Shown: positions 45,472 to 55,077 of the stretch, in pieces
How the letters are laid out: every line of letters starts with the position of its first letter
How positions within the stretch are numbered: position 1 is the first letter of the stretch
Source of the DNA: Sphingobium boeckii
GTDB taxonomy: Bacteria > Pseudomonadota > Alphaproteobacteria > Sphingomonadales > Sphingomonadaceae
Length of the DNA stretch: 64,000 bases
Direction of reading: 5' to 3'
Assembly (NCBI RefSeq): GCF_014199215.1
Contig: NZ_JACIJC010000001.1
Span: 1 to 64,000 of the forward strand
Notes under the pieces: generated by a model
What the model was told of the DNA's origin: nothing
The model's input: the letters and a program-made list of their open reading frames with translations, nothing else
The model's database searches: none
Made by a program: the position numbers and the translations under genes

Positions 45472-47831
45472 AATTCACCCTCTCATGGCTGAAAGAGCAT
45501 CTGGATACCGATGCCACGATCGACACGATCCTCGATACGCTGAACGCGATCGGGCTCGAAGTGGAAGGCGTGGAGAATCCGGCCGAGAAGCTGGCACCCT
45601 TCATCATCGCCAAAGTGCTGAGCGCCGCGCCGCATCCGCAGGCGGACAAGTTGCAGGTGCTTTCGGTGGACGCCGGCGACGGCCCGCTTCAAGTGGTCTG
45701 CGGCGCGCCCAATGCGCGTGCGGGCCTCGTCGGCGTGTTCGGTGCGCCGGGTGCCTATGTGCCGGGCAGCGACATCACGCTGAAAGTCGCCGCCATCCGC
45801 GGCGTCGAATCCAATGGCATGATGTGTTCGGTGCGCGAGCTTCAACTGGGCGAAGAGCATGACGGCATCATCGCGCTTCCCGAAGATGCCCCGATCGGCG
45901 CGGTTTATGCCGTCTGGGCCGGTCTCGATGATCCCGTGATCGATGTTTCGATCACGCCCAACCGACAGGATTGCATGGGCGTGCGGGGCATCGCGCGCGA
46001 TCTCGCGGCCGCCGGGATCGGCACGCTGAAGACGCTCGACGTCACACCCGTGCCGGCCACAGGCGAAGGCCCGGATGTGCGGATCGAGGATGCGGAGGGT
46101 TGCCCGGCTTATTATGGCCAGTCGGTTTCCGGCGTGTCCAACGGTGCCAGCCCGGACTGGATGGCCAAACGGCTGAAGGCGATCGGGCAGAAGCCGATTT
46201 CCGCACTGGTCGATATTACCAATTATGTGATGTTCGATCTGGGACGCCCGCTTCATGTGTATGACCGGGCGAAGCTGACCGGCGCGCTGGTGGCGCGCAA
46301 AGCCCGGGATGGCGAGACGGCGCAGGCGTTGAACGGCAAGAGCTATGCGCTGGACGCGACCATGACCGTGATCGCGGATGACAGCCATGTGCACGACATC
46401 GGCGGCATCATGGGCGGCGCGGATTCGGGGGTGGAACTCACCACCACCGACGTACTGATCGAATGCGCTTATTTCACGCCCGACCATATCGCGCGCACGG
46501 GGCAGAAGCTGACATTGACCAGCGACGCGCGCAGCCGCTTCGAGCGCGGAGTGGATCCGGCCTTTTTGGAAGACGGTCTGGCGATCGCCACCCGGCTGGT
46601 CACGGAAATCTGCGGCGGCAGCCCGAGCGGGATCACGCGCGCAGGCGCAGCGCCCGTGTCGATGCCCGGCTTCGATTACGATCCGGCGCAGACCGAAACT
46701 TTGGCCGGCGTGGCCGTGCCCGCCGAGCGGCAGAAGGCGATTTTGGAGAGCCTCGGTTTCGCTGTGGATGCTGATTGGCGGGTCGGCGTGCCGACATGGC
46801 GTCGTGACGTCACGGGCACTGCGGACCTCGTGGAAGAGATAGTGCGCATCGTCGGTCTGGGCTCGGTGCCATCCACGCCGCTGCCGCGCATCGCCGGCGT
46901 TGCCACGCCAACCGCGACGCCCGAACAGCTTATGGAGCGCAAGGCGCGACGCGCAGCCGCCGCACGCGGCTTGAACGAAGCGGTAACCTGGAGCTTCGTA
47001 TCCGAGAAGGACGCCGCGGCGTTCGGCGGTGGCGATTGGGTGCTCGCCAATCCGATTTCGGAAGACATGAAGGTGATGCGCCCCTCGCTGCTGCCCGGCC
47101 TGCTTTCGGCCGCCAAGCGCAATCAGGCGCGGGGGGCGGACAGCATTCGTCTGTTCGAGATCGGGCGGCGCTATTTCAAGGATTGCGAGCGGCTGACGCT
47201 GAGCTTCGTGCTGACGGGCGACCGGACGCCGCGCAACTGGCAGGCCGGCAAGGCGGCACCCTTCGATGCCTATGACGCCAAGGGCGAGGCGCTGGCGCTG
47301 CTCGCCGCAGCGGGCGCGCCGGTCGATAATCTGCAGAATTTCGGGGAAGCGGGCGATCATTATCATCCCGGTCAATCCGCCACCTTCCGCCTGGGACCGA
47401 AGACCGTGCTGGCCGCTTATGGCGTCTTGCATCCATTGACCGCCAAGGCGTTCGATCTGGATGGGACGGTGATCGCGGGTGAGATCTTCCTCGACGCACT
47501 TCCCGCCAAACGCACGAGCAGCCCGATGCGGACAGCTTATGCCCCCCCCGCGCTGCAGGCCGTGACGCGCGACTTCGCATTTCTGGTGCCGGTGGAAACG
47601 CCGGCCCATGTGCTGGTCCGTGCGGTCAAAGGATCGGACAAATCATCGATCGTGGACGTGCGTCTGTTCGACGTGTTTTCCGGCCAGGGCGTCACGGAGG
47701 GTCATAAATCGCTGGCCATCGAGGTCGTGATGCAGCCGGCGGACAAGAGCTTCACCGATGAGGAACTGACCGCGATTTCGACGAAGATCGTGCAGGCGGC
47801 CGAGAAGGCCGGCGGGAAGCTGCGTGGCTGA
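45468..47831 (+). CDS. pheT: Phenylalanine-tRNA ligase beta subunit
   Basis: The 787-residue partner of PheS has an N-terminal tRNA-binding (EMAP-like) domain ([56 protein letters not shown]), then the B3/4 editing domain ([25 protein letters not shown]), the B5 domain, and the C-terminal FDX-ACB anticodon-binding domain ([22 protein letters not shown]...). It includes [15 protein letters not shown]. Length is normal. The next gene begins with a GTG inside its end (8-bp overlap). Confidence 0.98.
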   Translation: MKFTLSWLKEHLDTDATIDTILDTLNAIGLEVEGVENPAEKLAPFIIAKVLSAAPHPQADKLQVLSVDAGDGPLQVVCGAPNARAGLVGVFGAPGAYVPGSDITLKVAAIRGVESNGMMCSVRELQLGEEHDGIIALPEDAPIGAVYAVWAGLDDPVIDVSITPNRQDCMGVRGIARDLAAAGIGTLKTLDVTPVPATGEGPDVRIEDAEGCPAYYGQSVSGVSNGASPDWMAKRLKAIGQKPISALVDITNYVMFDLGRPLHVYDRAKLTGALVARKARDGETAQALNGKSYALDATMTVIADDSHVHDIGGIMGGADSGVELTTTDVLIECAYFTPDHIARTGQKLTLTSDARSRFERGVDPAFLEDGLAIATRLVTEICGGSPSGITRAGAAPVSMPGFDYDPAQTETLAGVAVPAERQKAILESLGFAVDADWRVGVPTWRRDVTGTADLVEEIVRIVGLGSVPSTPLPRIAGVATPTATPEQLMERKARRAAAARGLNEAVTWSFVSEKDAAAFGGGDWVLANPISEDMKVMRPSLLPGLLSAAKRNQARGADSIRLFEIGRRYFKDCERLTLSFVLTGDRTPRNWQAGKAAPFDAYDAKGEALALLAAAGAPVDNLQNFGEAGDHYHPGQSATFRLGPKTVLAAYGVLHPLTAKAFDLDGTVIAGEIFLDALPAKRTSSPMRTAYAPPALQAVTRDFAFLVPVETPAHVLVRAVKGSDKSSIVDVRLFDVFSGQGVTEGHKSLAIEVVMQPADKSFTDEELTAISTKIVQAAEKAGGKLRG

Positions 47832-48804
47832 TCCACGGTGCCTGCCGATCGCCATCGCCGGCGCGGCAATGGCGATGATGGGCGCTTCGGCATCGGCTGC
47901 GCCGCCAAGGCCGTGCGCCATGGCGGCGTCCGATCGCACATGGATCAATGGCGCGCTGGGCCATTGGCGGACGAGCGAGCGGACGCTCCTGAAACTGGAC
48001 CAGCAGCCTTTGCCCACCATCTACGCGATCGATGCCCGTTGCACCTATAGGCGCCACGCGGGCACCGGCGCATGGCGCGGCGATCCCCATGGCGGATCGA
48101 TCCGGCTGCCGGGGGCCCCCCCCCCCAAGGTCGGCCCGATCGCTTTTGCGTCCGCGCGCGGCGCGACCCGTTATTTCGCGATCGGACTCCCCTCCGTATG
48201 GCGCGCCGCTGGCGTCACGAGCACGATCGGGCTGGAGCGACTGATGGATGGCGTGATGCTGCACGAACTCGTCCACACGCGACAATTCCATTTCGCCAAT
48301 CCCACGCTGAAAGCGATCAGCGCCCGCTACGGGCTGGGCGACGACATCGATGACGATTCGCTGCAGGCGCGGTTCGGCAAAGACCCCGCTTACCGGGCCG
48401 CCTATTTCAACGAGCGCGACATGCTGTTCGCCGCGGCGGCGGCGTCTTCCGATGCGGAGGCCCGCCGGCTCGCCGGAGAAGCGCTCAAAATGATGCGCGC
48501 GCGGCATCAGCGCTGGTTTGTCGGCGGCGATGCGCGTTGGGCGGCGCTGGACGACATTTTCCTGACGATGGAAGGGGCGGGGCAATGGCTCGCTTACGCC
48601 TGGCTGACATCGCCCGCGGGCGAGAAGCTGCCGCGCGCCACCGCGCTCCGGGGCGTGCGGCGGGATGGGAAACAATGGTCTCAGGATCAGGGACTGGCTT
48701 TATTCCTGACGATCGACCGGCTCGTTCCAGGATGGCAGAGACTGGCGTTTGCAAAACAGCCGCACCTCGCCACAGCGCTTCTGGAGCGCGCGGCCCGTGG
48801 ATGA
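47824..48804 (+). CDS. Secreted HExxH (metalloprotease-like) protein
   Basis: The 326-residue product begins with a GTG overlapping the pheT stop and has a signal peptide (LPIAIAGAAMAMMGASASA, then APPRPCAM). A HELVH motif (LMDGVMLHELVHTRQFHFAN, about residues 140-160) is the zinc-binding signature of zincin metalloproteases; a later glutamate (NERDMLFAAAA) could be the third ligand. The C-terminal half is helical. I know no named family for it. Coupling to pheT and to the next gene (8-bp overlap) is unexpected for a periplasmic protein. Confidence 0.65.
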   Translation: MADPRCLPIAIAGAAMAMMGASASAAPPRPCAMAASDRTWINGALGHWRTSERTLLKLDQQPLPTIYAIDARCTYRRHAGTGAWRGDPHGGSIRLPGAPPPKVGPIAFASARGATRYFAIGLPSVWRAAGVTSTIGLERLMDGVMLHELVHTRQFHFANPTLKAISARYGLGDDIDDDSLQARFGKDPAYRAAYFNERDMLFAAAAASSDAEARRLAGEALKMMRARHQRWFVGGDARWAALDDIFLTMEGAGQWLAYAWLTSPAGEKLPRATALRGVRRDGKQWSQDQGLALFLTIDRLVPGWQRLAFAKQPHLATALLERAARG

Positions 48805-49678
48805 ACTCGAGAGCGTCATCATCACGTCGAACGGGCTGACCGCGAAGATCGCGCGGCTGGGTGCCGAGCTTGTCAGCCTTCGCGACCCGCAACACCGCGA
48901 ATTGATGAGCGACGGCGATCCTGCCTATTGGACCGGCCGCGCGCCGATCCTGTTTCCGATCGTCGGACGCCTGGATGGCGATCGCTACACGCTGGATGGC
49001 GACCGTTATGCCCTGCCCCAGCATGGCTTCGCGCGGCGGACCGAATTTGCGATCGCCGAGCAAGGCGAAAGTCATGTGCGCCTGCGGCTTACCGACAGCC
49101 CGGTGACCCGCGTCGCCTATCCCTTTGCCTTCGTGCTGGAAATGGATTTCCTTCTGGATGGCGCAACCCTGACGATGGCTGCCACGATCCGCAATCCGGG
49201 TTTGGTGCCGCTGCCGGCAAGCTTTGGCTATCACCCGGCCTTTGCCTGGCCATTGCCCTATGAAGCGGCGCGCACGGGTCACCGGATTGTTTTCGAAGCA
49301 GACGAGGCCGCCGATATCCTTGCGATTACATCGGATGGATTGATTGACGGCAAACGCCCAAGTCCCGTTGAAGGCGATACATTGCGGTTGTCCGATGATC
49401 TGTTCGCCCATGGCGCGCTGATCTGGAACACGCTCGACAGCCGCAGTCTGCGCTACGGCCCGCCTGCTGGCCCCGCGCTGGAAATGGACTTTCCCGATAC
49501 CGAATGGCTGGGCGTCTGGACCAAGCCGGGTGCCGGCTTCGTCTGCATCGAACCCTGGGCTGGCATGGCCGACACGCTGGGCTATCACGGTGATTTCCGG
49601 GATCGGCCCGGTGTATTCGAGATCGCGCCGGGCAGCAGCCGGACCTTCCGGATGACCGTGCGGCTCGCCGAGAACTGA
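48797..49678 (+). CDS. Aldose 1-epimerase family protein
   Basis: This 293-residue protein starts with a GTG (48797) in an 8-bp overlap with the previous gene. Galactose mutarotase-type features are RAPILFPIVGRLDGDRYTLDG and LPQHGFARRTEFAI (the catalytic His region), SFGYHPAFAWP, and WTKPGAGFVCIEPWAGMADT with the catalytic Glu. Proteins of the YihR/YphB type act on sugars that are not galactose; the sugar here is unknown. The start at 48749 in the same frame is disfavoured because it lies well inside the upstream gene. Confidence 0.85.
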   Translation: MDELESVIITSNGLTAKIARLGAELVSLRDPQHRELMSDGDPAYWTGRAPILFPIVGRLDGDRYTLDGDRYALPQHGFARRTEFAIAEQGESHVRLRLTDSPVTRVAYPFAFVLEMDFLLDGATLTMAATIRNPGLVPLPASFGYHPAFAWPLPYEAARTGHRIVFEADEAADILAITSDGLIDGKRPSPVEGDTLRLSDDLFAHGALIWNTLDSRSLRYGPPAGPALEMDFPDTEWLGVWTKPGAGFVCIEPWAGMADTLGYHGDFRDRPGVFEIAPGSSRTFRMTVRLAEN

Positions 49679-49732
49679 CCGCTTTCGGTCCGACTGAGCC
49701 ATTTCTACGAGAATTTTTCCGAAAGCAGTGCA

Positions 49733-51304
49733 ATGACCCCTTCCTATCCCGATCGCCGTACCTTTGCGATCATCTCCCATCCTGACGCCGGCAAGACCAC
49801 GCTCACCGAAAAGCTGCTGCTGTTCGGCGGCGCGATCCATCTCGCGGGCGAGGTGAAGGCGCGCGGTGCCAACCGCCGCGCCCGATCGGACTGGATGAAG
49901 ATCGAGCAGCAGCGCGGCATCTCGGTCACATCCTCGGTGATGACATTCGAGCGTGAGGGGATCACCTTCAACCTGCTCGACACGCCGGGGCATGAGGATT
50001 TCTCCGAAGATACCTATCGCACGCTGACCGCGGTCGATTCCGCCGTGATGGTGATCGACGCCGCCAAGGGCATCGAGCCACAGACGCGCAAATTGTTCGA
50101 AGTCTGCCGCCTGCGCTCCGTGCCGATCATCACCTTCATCAACAAGGTGGACCGCGAGGGGCGCGATCCCTTCGAGCTGATGGACGAAGTGGCCGACATG
50201 CTCGCGCTTGACGTGACGCCGATGAGCTGGCCAGCGGGCATGGGTGGGCAATTCGAGGGCGTTTACGATTTGAAGGCGCATACGCTGATGCAGCCGACGG
50301 GGGACAGCCGCGCCTTCGAGGGGAAAGTGACCCAGCTTTCCGGCCTCGACGATCCCAAGCTGGCTGACGTGCTGAGCGCCGACGCGCTCAAGCGCCTTCA
50401 TGACGAGACCGAACTGGCGGTGGGCGGCTATGACGCGTTCGACCCGGTGGCCTATCGCAATGGTGATCAGACCCCGGTCTATTTCGGATCGGCGCTGAAG
50501 GAATTCGGCGTGGGCGAACTGATCGACGCGCTGGCGAAATATGCGCCGCCGCCGCGCACACAACCCGCCGAACCCTTGCCCATCGGCCCCGAGCATGAGG
50601 GCGTGACCGGCTTCATCTTCAAGGTGCAGGCGAATATGGATCCCAATCATAGGGATCGCATCGCGTTCATGCGGCTCTGCTCGGGCCGATTCAAGCGCGG
50701 CATGAAGCTGACGCCTTCGGGCAGCGGCAAGCCGATTGCGGTGCACAGCCCGATCCTGTTCTTCGCGCAGAATCGCGAACTTGCCGACGAGGCGTTTCCC
50801 GGCGACATCATCGGCATTCCCAATCACGGCACGCTGCGCGTTGGCGATACGCTGACCGAAGGCGAGGCGATCCGCTTTACCGGACTGCCCAATTTCGCCC
50901 CCGAAATTCTGCGCCGTGTGGCGCTGATCGATTTCACCAAGACCAAGCAGCTCCGCAAGGCGCTGGACGATATGGCCGAAGAAGGCGTGACTCAGGTCTT
51001 CTATCCCGAGATCGGATCGAACTGGATCATCGGCGTGGTGGGTCAGTTGCAGCTCGAAGTGCTGCTGAGCCGGCTCGACGCCGAATATAAGGTTGCGGCC
51101 AAACTGGAGCCGTCGCCCTGGGATACCGCGCGGTGGATTTCGGGCGACGAGGCCGCGATGAAGGCATTCGCCGCCATCAATCAGAGTTCGCTCGCCAAGG
51201 ATCGCGACGGCAATCTGGTCTATATGGCCAAGAGCGCGTGGGACGTGGGCTATGTGCAGGAGCGCAATCCGGACATTACATTCTCCGCGACGCGGGAGCG
51301 CTAA
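49733..51304 (+). CDS. prfC: Peptide chain release factor 3
   Basis: This 523-residue GTPase removes RF1 and RF2 from the ribosome after termination. The GTP-binding motifs are seen: SHPDAGKTTLTEK (G1), SVTSSVMTF (G2), DTPGHEDFSEDTYRTLTAVDSAV (G3) and NKVDREGRDPFEL (G4). The later RF3-specific part (FNPVAYRNG-like region; GVTQVFYPEIGSNWIIGVVGQLQLEVL) is complete. The stop overlaps the end of the convergent MFS gene by 4 bp. Confidence 0.98.
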   Translation: MTPSYPDRRTFAIISHPDAGKTTLTEKLLLFGGAIHLAGEVKARGANRRARSDWMKIEQQRGISVTSSVMTFEREGITFNLLDTPGHEDFSEDTYRTLTAVDSAVMVIDAAKGIEPQTRKLFEVCRLRSVPIITFINKVDREGRDPFELMDEVADMLALDVTPMSWPAGMGGQFEGVYDLKAHTLMQPTGDSRAFEGKVTQLSGLDDPKLADVLSADALKRLHDETELAVGGYDAFDPVAYRNGDQTPVYFGSALKEFGVGELIDALAKYAPPPRTQPAEPLPIGPEHEGVTGFIFKVQANMDPNHRDRIAFMRLCSGRFKRGMKLTPSGSGKPIAVHSPILFFAQNRELADEAFPGDIIGIPNHGTLRVGDTLTEGEAIRFTGLPNFAPEILRRVALIDFTKTKQLRKALDDMAEEGVTQVFYPEIGSNWIIGVVGQLQLEVLLSRLDAEYKVAAKLEPSPWDTARWISGDEAAMKAFAAINQSSLAKDRDGNLVYMAKSAWDVGYVQERNPDITFSATRER

Positions 51305-52557
51305 TCCACCCAGTCTTGCCGCAAATGCCTGGCACCCAGCGCCATGAGCAGAGCGGCGAGCAGATAGAAGCCCAGGGCGATCAGCATCGAATAGCGCAGT
51401 GCCTGATCGCCCTGGCTGTGCGTCAGCGCATCGGACAATGCACCCAACACGAACGTACCGCCGCCGATGCCGACCAGATTGTTGATCAGCAAGAAGCTGG
51501 CCGACGCGGTGGCGCGCATATGCGGGGGCACGATATGCTGGACCGCGGTGATCACCGGGCCGAGCCAGATATAGGCCAGCGCCTGCGGAATGAGGAACAA
51601 CGCGAACGCCGCGCCGACGGTATTGGACAGAATACCCGCGGCAAACAGCGGCACGGCGAGCACAAAGGCGATGGCGGGCATAAGCGCATAATTGGCGCGA
51701 TCCTTTGCCCCCAGCCGATCGCCGATAAGACCGCCGCCCAGCACGCCCACCGTGCCGCCGAGCAACAACACGCCCCCGTAGAAATAGGATGTCTGCACCA
51801 GATCGAGCCCGAAACTGCGCTGGAGCAATTGGGGAAACCAAAAGGCGAAGCCATAGCCCAACATCGAACTAGACGCGGCACCCAGTGCGAGCAGCCAGAA
51901 GCTCTTCTTCGCCGCCAAGATCCCGAACACGGCGGACACGGGAGTCGTCTCAGACGACTTTGATGCGGGGCGCGCGGGCTCGCGCACGATCAGGCGGAAC
52001 AGCGGAGCGATCATCACGCCGGCAAGGCCGACCGCGATGAACGCCGCGCGCCAGTCGACCGTCGCCGCAATATAGCCGCCGAAAATCACGCCCAAGGCCG
52101 CGCCGAGAGGAATGCCGAGCGAATAGATGGAGAGCGCCCGCGCGCGTTCGTCCGGCGGGAAATAATCCGAGATCAGCGCATAAGAGGGAGCCACCCCGCC
52201 GGCCTCTCCGACGCCGACACCCAATCGCGCCAGAAAGAGTTGCCAGAATCCGGTGGTGAGGCCGCATAGTGCGGTAAATCCGCTCCAGACCGCCAGCGAT
52301 CCGGTGATCACCCAGGTCCGGCTGGTCTTGTCGGCTAGCAGGGCCAGCGGCACGGCGAGCGTTGAATAGAGCAGCGCAAAGGCAATGCCGCCCAGCAGGC
52401 CAAGCTGGGTATCACTCAATCCCAGCTCCGCCTTGATCGGCCCGGCGAGGATGCCGAGGATCTGGCGATCGACGAAATTGAACGTATAGACGAGCAGGAG
52501 CATCGCGAGAACGGCGAAGCGATAGCGCGATGGTCTCACCGCCGGAGACGTGGCCAC
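51301..52557 (-). CDS. MFS transporter
   Basis: This 418-residue permease has about 12 membrane segments and the family motif between helices 2 and 3 (LALLADKTSRTWVI), with VDRQILGILAGPIKAELGLSDTQLGLLGG at the start, as in the spinster/hexuronate-like group common in sphingomonads. It is the second gene of the unit with the TonB-dependent receptor 55 bp upstream and probably takes the imported substrate into the cytoplasm. The start is GTG at 52557 with a GGAGGGG site buried in a hairpin. A 20-bp palindromic repeat lies inside the central loop coding region. Confidence 0.9.
   Translation of the reverse strand: MATSPAVRPSRYRFAVLAMLLLVYTFNFVDRQILGILAGPIKAELGLSDTQLGLLGGIAFALLYSTLAVPLALLADKTSRTWVITGSLAVWSGFTALCGLTTGFWQLFLARLGVGVGEAGGVAPSYALISDYFPPDERARALSIYSLGIPLGAALGVIFGGYIAATVDWRAAFIAVGLAGVMIAPLFRLIVREPARPASKSSETTPVSAVFGILAAKKSFWLLALGAASSSMLGYGFAFWFPQLLQRSFGLDLVQTSYFYGGVLLLGGTVGVLGGGLIGDRLGAKDRANYALMPAIAFVLAVPLFAAGILSNTVGAAFALFLIPQALAYIWLGPVITAVQHIVPPHMRATASASFLLINNLVGIGGGTFVLGALSDALTHSQGDQALRYSMLIALGFYLLAALLMALGARHLRQDWVD
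51943..51962 (-). repeat. 20-bp palindromic repeat inside the MFS gene
   Basis: The minus strand reads CAAAGTCGTCTGAGACGACT, exactly the same 20 bases as on the plus strand at 63597-63616. It encodes the SKSSETT stretch in the cytoplasmic loop between helices 6 and 7. The core GTCGTCTGAGACGAC is a near-palindrome. Confidence 0.7.
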
Positions 52558-52562
52558 CCTAA

Positions 52563-52586
52563 CCCCTCCACGGTATCGTGGAGGGG
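52563..52586 (-). promoter_or_regulatory. Perfect hairpin sequestering the MFS ribosome site
   Basis: CCCCTCCACG (52563-52572) and CGTGGAGGGG (52577-52586) form a perfect 10-bp stem with a GTAT loop between the receptor stop and the MFS start. On the minus-strand mRNA the downstream arm contains GGAGGGG, 6 bases before the GTG start, so the ribosome site would be paired. It may reduce MFS translation relative to the receptor, or protect the receptor message. Confidence 0.7.
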
Positions 52587-52612
52587 GATGATCTGAAGGT
52601 GGCGCTGTTCAT

Positions 52613-54964
52613 TCAGAACTTCACGCCAACGGTCGCGAACACCTGACGGGGATTGCCGTAAAAGGCGGTGACCACGCCTTCGCGGCCGAGCGTGGGCGTG
52701 ATGTTGCCCGCGGGCGTCAGGACAGGCTGACCCGTGGTGGGATTGACCACGGCGAATTGATAGCCCGAGGTGATATACTGCTTATCGAGCAGATTCTTGC
52801 CATGCAGACCGATCGAATAGCGCTCGTCATCCGAAGTCCAGACCAGGCTGGCGTCGAGCAACGCATAGCCCTTCTGATCGAGATAGGGGCTTGGCGTTTC
52901 GAACTGGCTGGTCTTGCTGCGATAGGACAATGTGGTCGAAGCGTTGACCAGGCCCGATGCCGCCGGAATGGCGACGCCGAACGTGCCGGATGTCGTCCAT
53001 TTCGGCGTGTTCTGGATCTTGCGGAAATCCGCGACGTCCACGCCCAGATTGTTGATGAAGCTGCGATATTGGCCGTCGATATAGCCCAGCGTCCCCGTAA
53101 AGGTGATGGCAGAGCCTGCACCTGCAAAATCACGCGCGAGCGCCGCGAAGGTCTCGAATTCAATGCCCTTCATCCGCGCCTTGGATGCGTTGGTGGTGAC
53201 GCCCGCAAAGCTGTCGAACGTGCCGTCGCCATTGGTATCGACGCCGACGGAGCCGGGGATCTGCACATCCTTATAGTCCGCGTAGAATCCCGTCAGCGCG
53301 AGGCGCACACGGCGATCGAACAGCGATGCTTTCCAGCCGAGTTCGTAACTGTCCACCGTTTCGGGATCGAAAGAGAGGAAATCATAGATTTCCTGATAGC
53401 TGCGCACGCCATCGCGATTGGTGTCCGGTGCCGAGGTGGAAAGGCCGCGCGGATCGAAGCCGCCGCCCTTGAAGCCCTTGGAATAGGAGGCGTAAAGCGT
53501 GTGGTCTTCGGTCGGCTTGAAACTGATCGAGGCCCGCGGGGTGAATTCCTTGAACGTGGCATCGCCCAGGAAATCGGAGGTGGTGGCCAGGACAAGCGGG
53601 GTGCCGCCGAATTCGGCTGACGTGCCGATCTTGCTTTGCCGCAGGATTCGGGAATGACGACGATCAACCGTGTAACGCCCACCAACCGAAACCGCGATCT
53701 GGCTGGTGAGATCATAAGTGAAATCGCCGAAGGCCGACCATGTGTCAGTGCGCACATCGCCCGCGGTATAGGCGTTGAAGCCGGGTGAGGTGGTGGACAG
53801 CAGCACGTCGAAGCCAGTCGAAGCCTTGGCATCGAGATAATAAAAGCCGATCAAACCGTTCAGCTTGTCGCCCTCGTAAAGAAGCTGGAATTCCTGGCTG
53901 ATCTGTTCGTTGCGATACACCGCCGGCACATCGACATCCACCGCGGGAAGCGCGTCGAAGTCGATCGGGGTGAAGCTGGTGTCTTTGCGCCATGCCGATA
54001 TGCTGCGAAACGTGAATGTATCGGACAATTCAGCGGTGATGTTCATCGCCAGACCATAGGCCTTCACATCCTGCTTCGGATTGTTGAGCCCGGCGCGCGT
54101 ATCATACACATCGTCCAGCACCGGCGCGCCGGATTGCAGGCCGGCAATCAAGCGATGGCCGTTGCGCGGATCGGACTTGTCACGCGTATAATCGCCCGAA
54201 ATCCGAATGAGCATCCGATCGTCAGGCGAATTGAATTCGAGCGTGCCGCGCCCCGCCCAGACATCCTTATTATAGTTTTCGAGGCCGGGGACGGTCAGAT
54301 TGTCGCCGAAGCCGCCGCGTGACAGGCGCGCGAGCGATCCACCGATGCGAAGCTGATCGCCAATAGGGGCGCTGGCGGAGATGATCCCGTCCGCCTGATT
54401 ATAGCTGCCATAGGTGCCGCGCACCTTGAGCTGGAACGTGTCGGATAGGCGCTTGGTTACGTATTTGATGGCACCGCCGATGGTGTTGCGCCCATAAAGT
54501 GTCCCCTGCGGCCCGCGCAGAACCTCGATCCGCTCGACCTCATAGATATCGAGCACCGCCGCCTGCGGCCGGTTCAGATAGACGTCATCGAGATAGATGC
54601 CGACGCCGGCCTCGAATCCGGGGACGGGATCCTGCTGGCCGACGCCGCGGATGAAGGCGGTCAGCGTGTTGTTGGTGCCGCGTGAATTCTCCAGCGTGGT
54701 GTTCGGCGTGACATTGGAGATGTCGGTGATGTCGAGCGCGCCCTGCGCCTCAAGCTGCGCACCGGAAAACGCGGTGATGGCGATCGGCACATCGAGCAGG
54801 CTTTCCTCGCGACGGCGCGCCGTCACCACGATCGCGCCATAATCGTCTTCAGCAATTTCTTCCTCGAGCGGAGAATCCTGCGCTAAAAGCGGCTGGGCAG
54901 TGAAGGCGCACAGCGCGGCACCGAGATTGAGAATAGCGCGCGTCGAAAAACGGGGGCGTATCAT
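52613..54964 (-). CDS. TonB-dependent outer-membrane receptor
   Basis: The 783-residue product has a signal peptide (ILNLGAALCAFTAQPLLAQ) and a TonB-box-like start of the plug (DYGAIVVTARRREESLLDVPIAITAFSGAQLEAQG). The plug follows with YLDDVYLNRPQAAVLDIYEVERIEVLRGPQGTLYGRNTIGGAIKYVTKR, then a 22-strand barrel ending VFATVGVKF with the terminal Phe. Family members in sphingomonads import polyaromatic or plant-derived compounds as well as iron complexes; the ligand is not shown. The ATG at 54964 was preferred to a TTG at 54979 since GGAGAGG precedes it. A divergent TetR gene and a 21-bp palindrome lie upstream. Confidence 0.94.
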   Translation of the reverse strand: MIRPRFSTRAILNLGAALCAFTAQPLLAQDSPLEEEIAEDDYGAIVVTARRREESLLDVPIAITAFSGAQLEAQGALDITDISNVTPNTTLENSRGTNNTLTAFIRGVGQQDPVPGFEAGVGIYLDDVYLNRPQAAVLDIYEVERIEVLRGPQGTLYGRNTIGGAIKYVTKRLSDTFQLKVRGTYGSYNQADGIISASAPIGDQLRIGGSLARLSRGGFGDNLTVPGLENYNKDVWAGRGTLEFNSPDDRMLIRISGDYTRDKSDPRNGHRLIAGLQSGAPVLDDVYDTRAGLNNPKQDVKAYGLAMNITAELSDTFTFRSISAWRKDTSFTPIDFDALPAVDVDVPAVYRNEQISQEFQLLYEGDKLNGLIGFYYLDAKASTGFDVLLSTTSPGFNAYTAGDVRTDTWSAFGDFTYDLTSQIAVSVGGRYTVDRRHSRILRQSKIGTSAEFGGTPLVLATTSDFLGDATFKEFTPRASISFKPTEDHTLYASYSKGFKGGGFDPRGLSTSAPDTNRDGVRSYQEIYDFLSFDPETVDSYELGWKASLFDRRVRLALTGFYADYKDVQIPGSVGVDTNGDGTFDSFAGVTTNASKARMKGIEFETFAALARDFAGAGSAITFTGTLGYIDGQYRSFINNLGVDVADFRKIQNTPKWTTSGTFGVAIPAASGLVNASTTLSYRSKTSQFETPSPYLDQKGYALLDASLVWTSDDERYSIGLHGKNLLDKQYITSGYQFAVVNPTTGQPVLTPAGNITPTLGREGVVTAFYGNPRQVFATVGVKF

Positions 54965-55029
54965 GGCATTCCTCTCCAAAATTCAGGCTCAACCTCTGCT
55001 GGGTTGTGCCGCGTCGAAAGGCTCTATAC

Positions 55030-55050
55030 TGAAACCTGAACCGGGTTTCA
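55030..55050. promoter_or_regulatory. Palindromic operator between receptor and TetR genes
   Basis: TGAAACC (55030-55036) and GGTTTCA (55044-55050) form a 7-bp inverted repeat with a 7-bp centre, midway between the divergent TonB-receptor and TetR genes. A single site of this shape would let the TetR protein control both promoters. Confidence 0.6.
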
Positions 55051-55077
55051 ACTTCGGATCGACAGGAGAGTAAAATC

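Noticed and set aside
45483-47609. 708-codon antisense frame opposite pheT
   Set aside because: Complement of the pheT frame; arginine/histidine-rich translation without domains.
48485-51841. 1118-codon open frame opposite the HExxH, epimerase and prfC genes
   Set aside because: It runs across three clear genes on the other strand, has the same biased composition and contains no motif. It is a GC-driven shadow.
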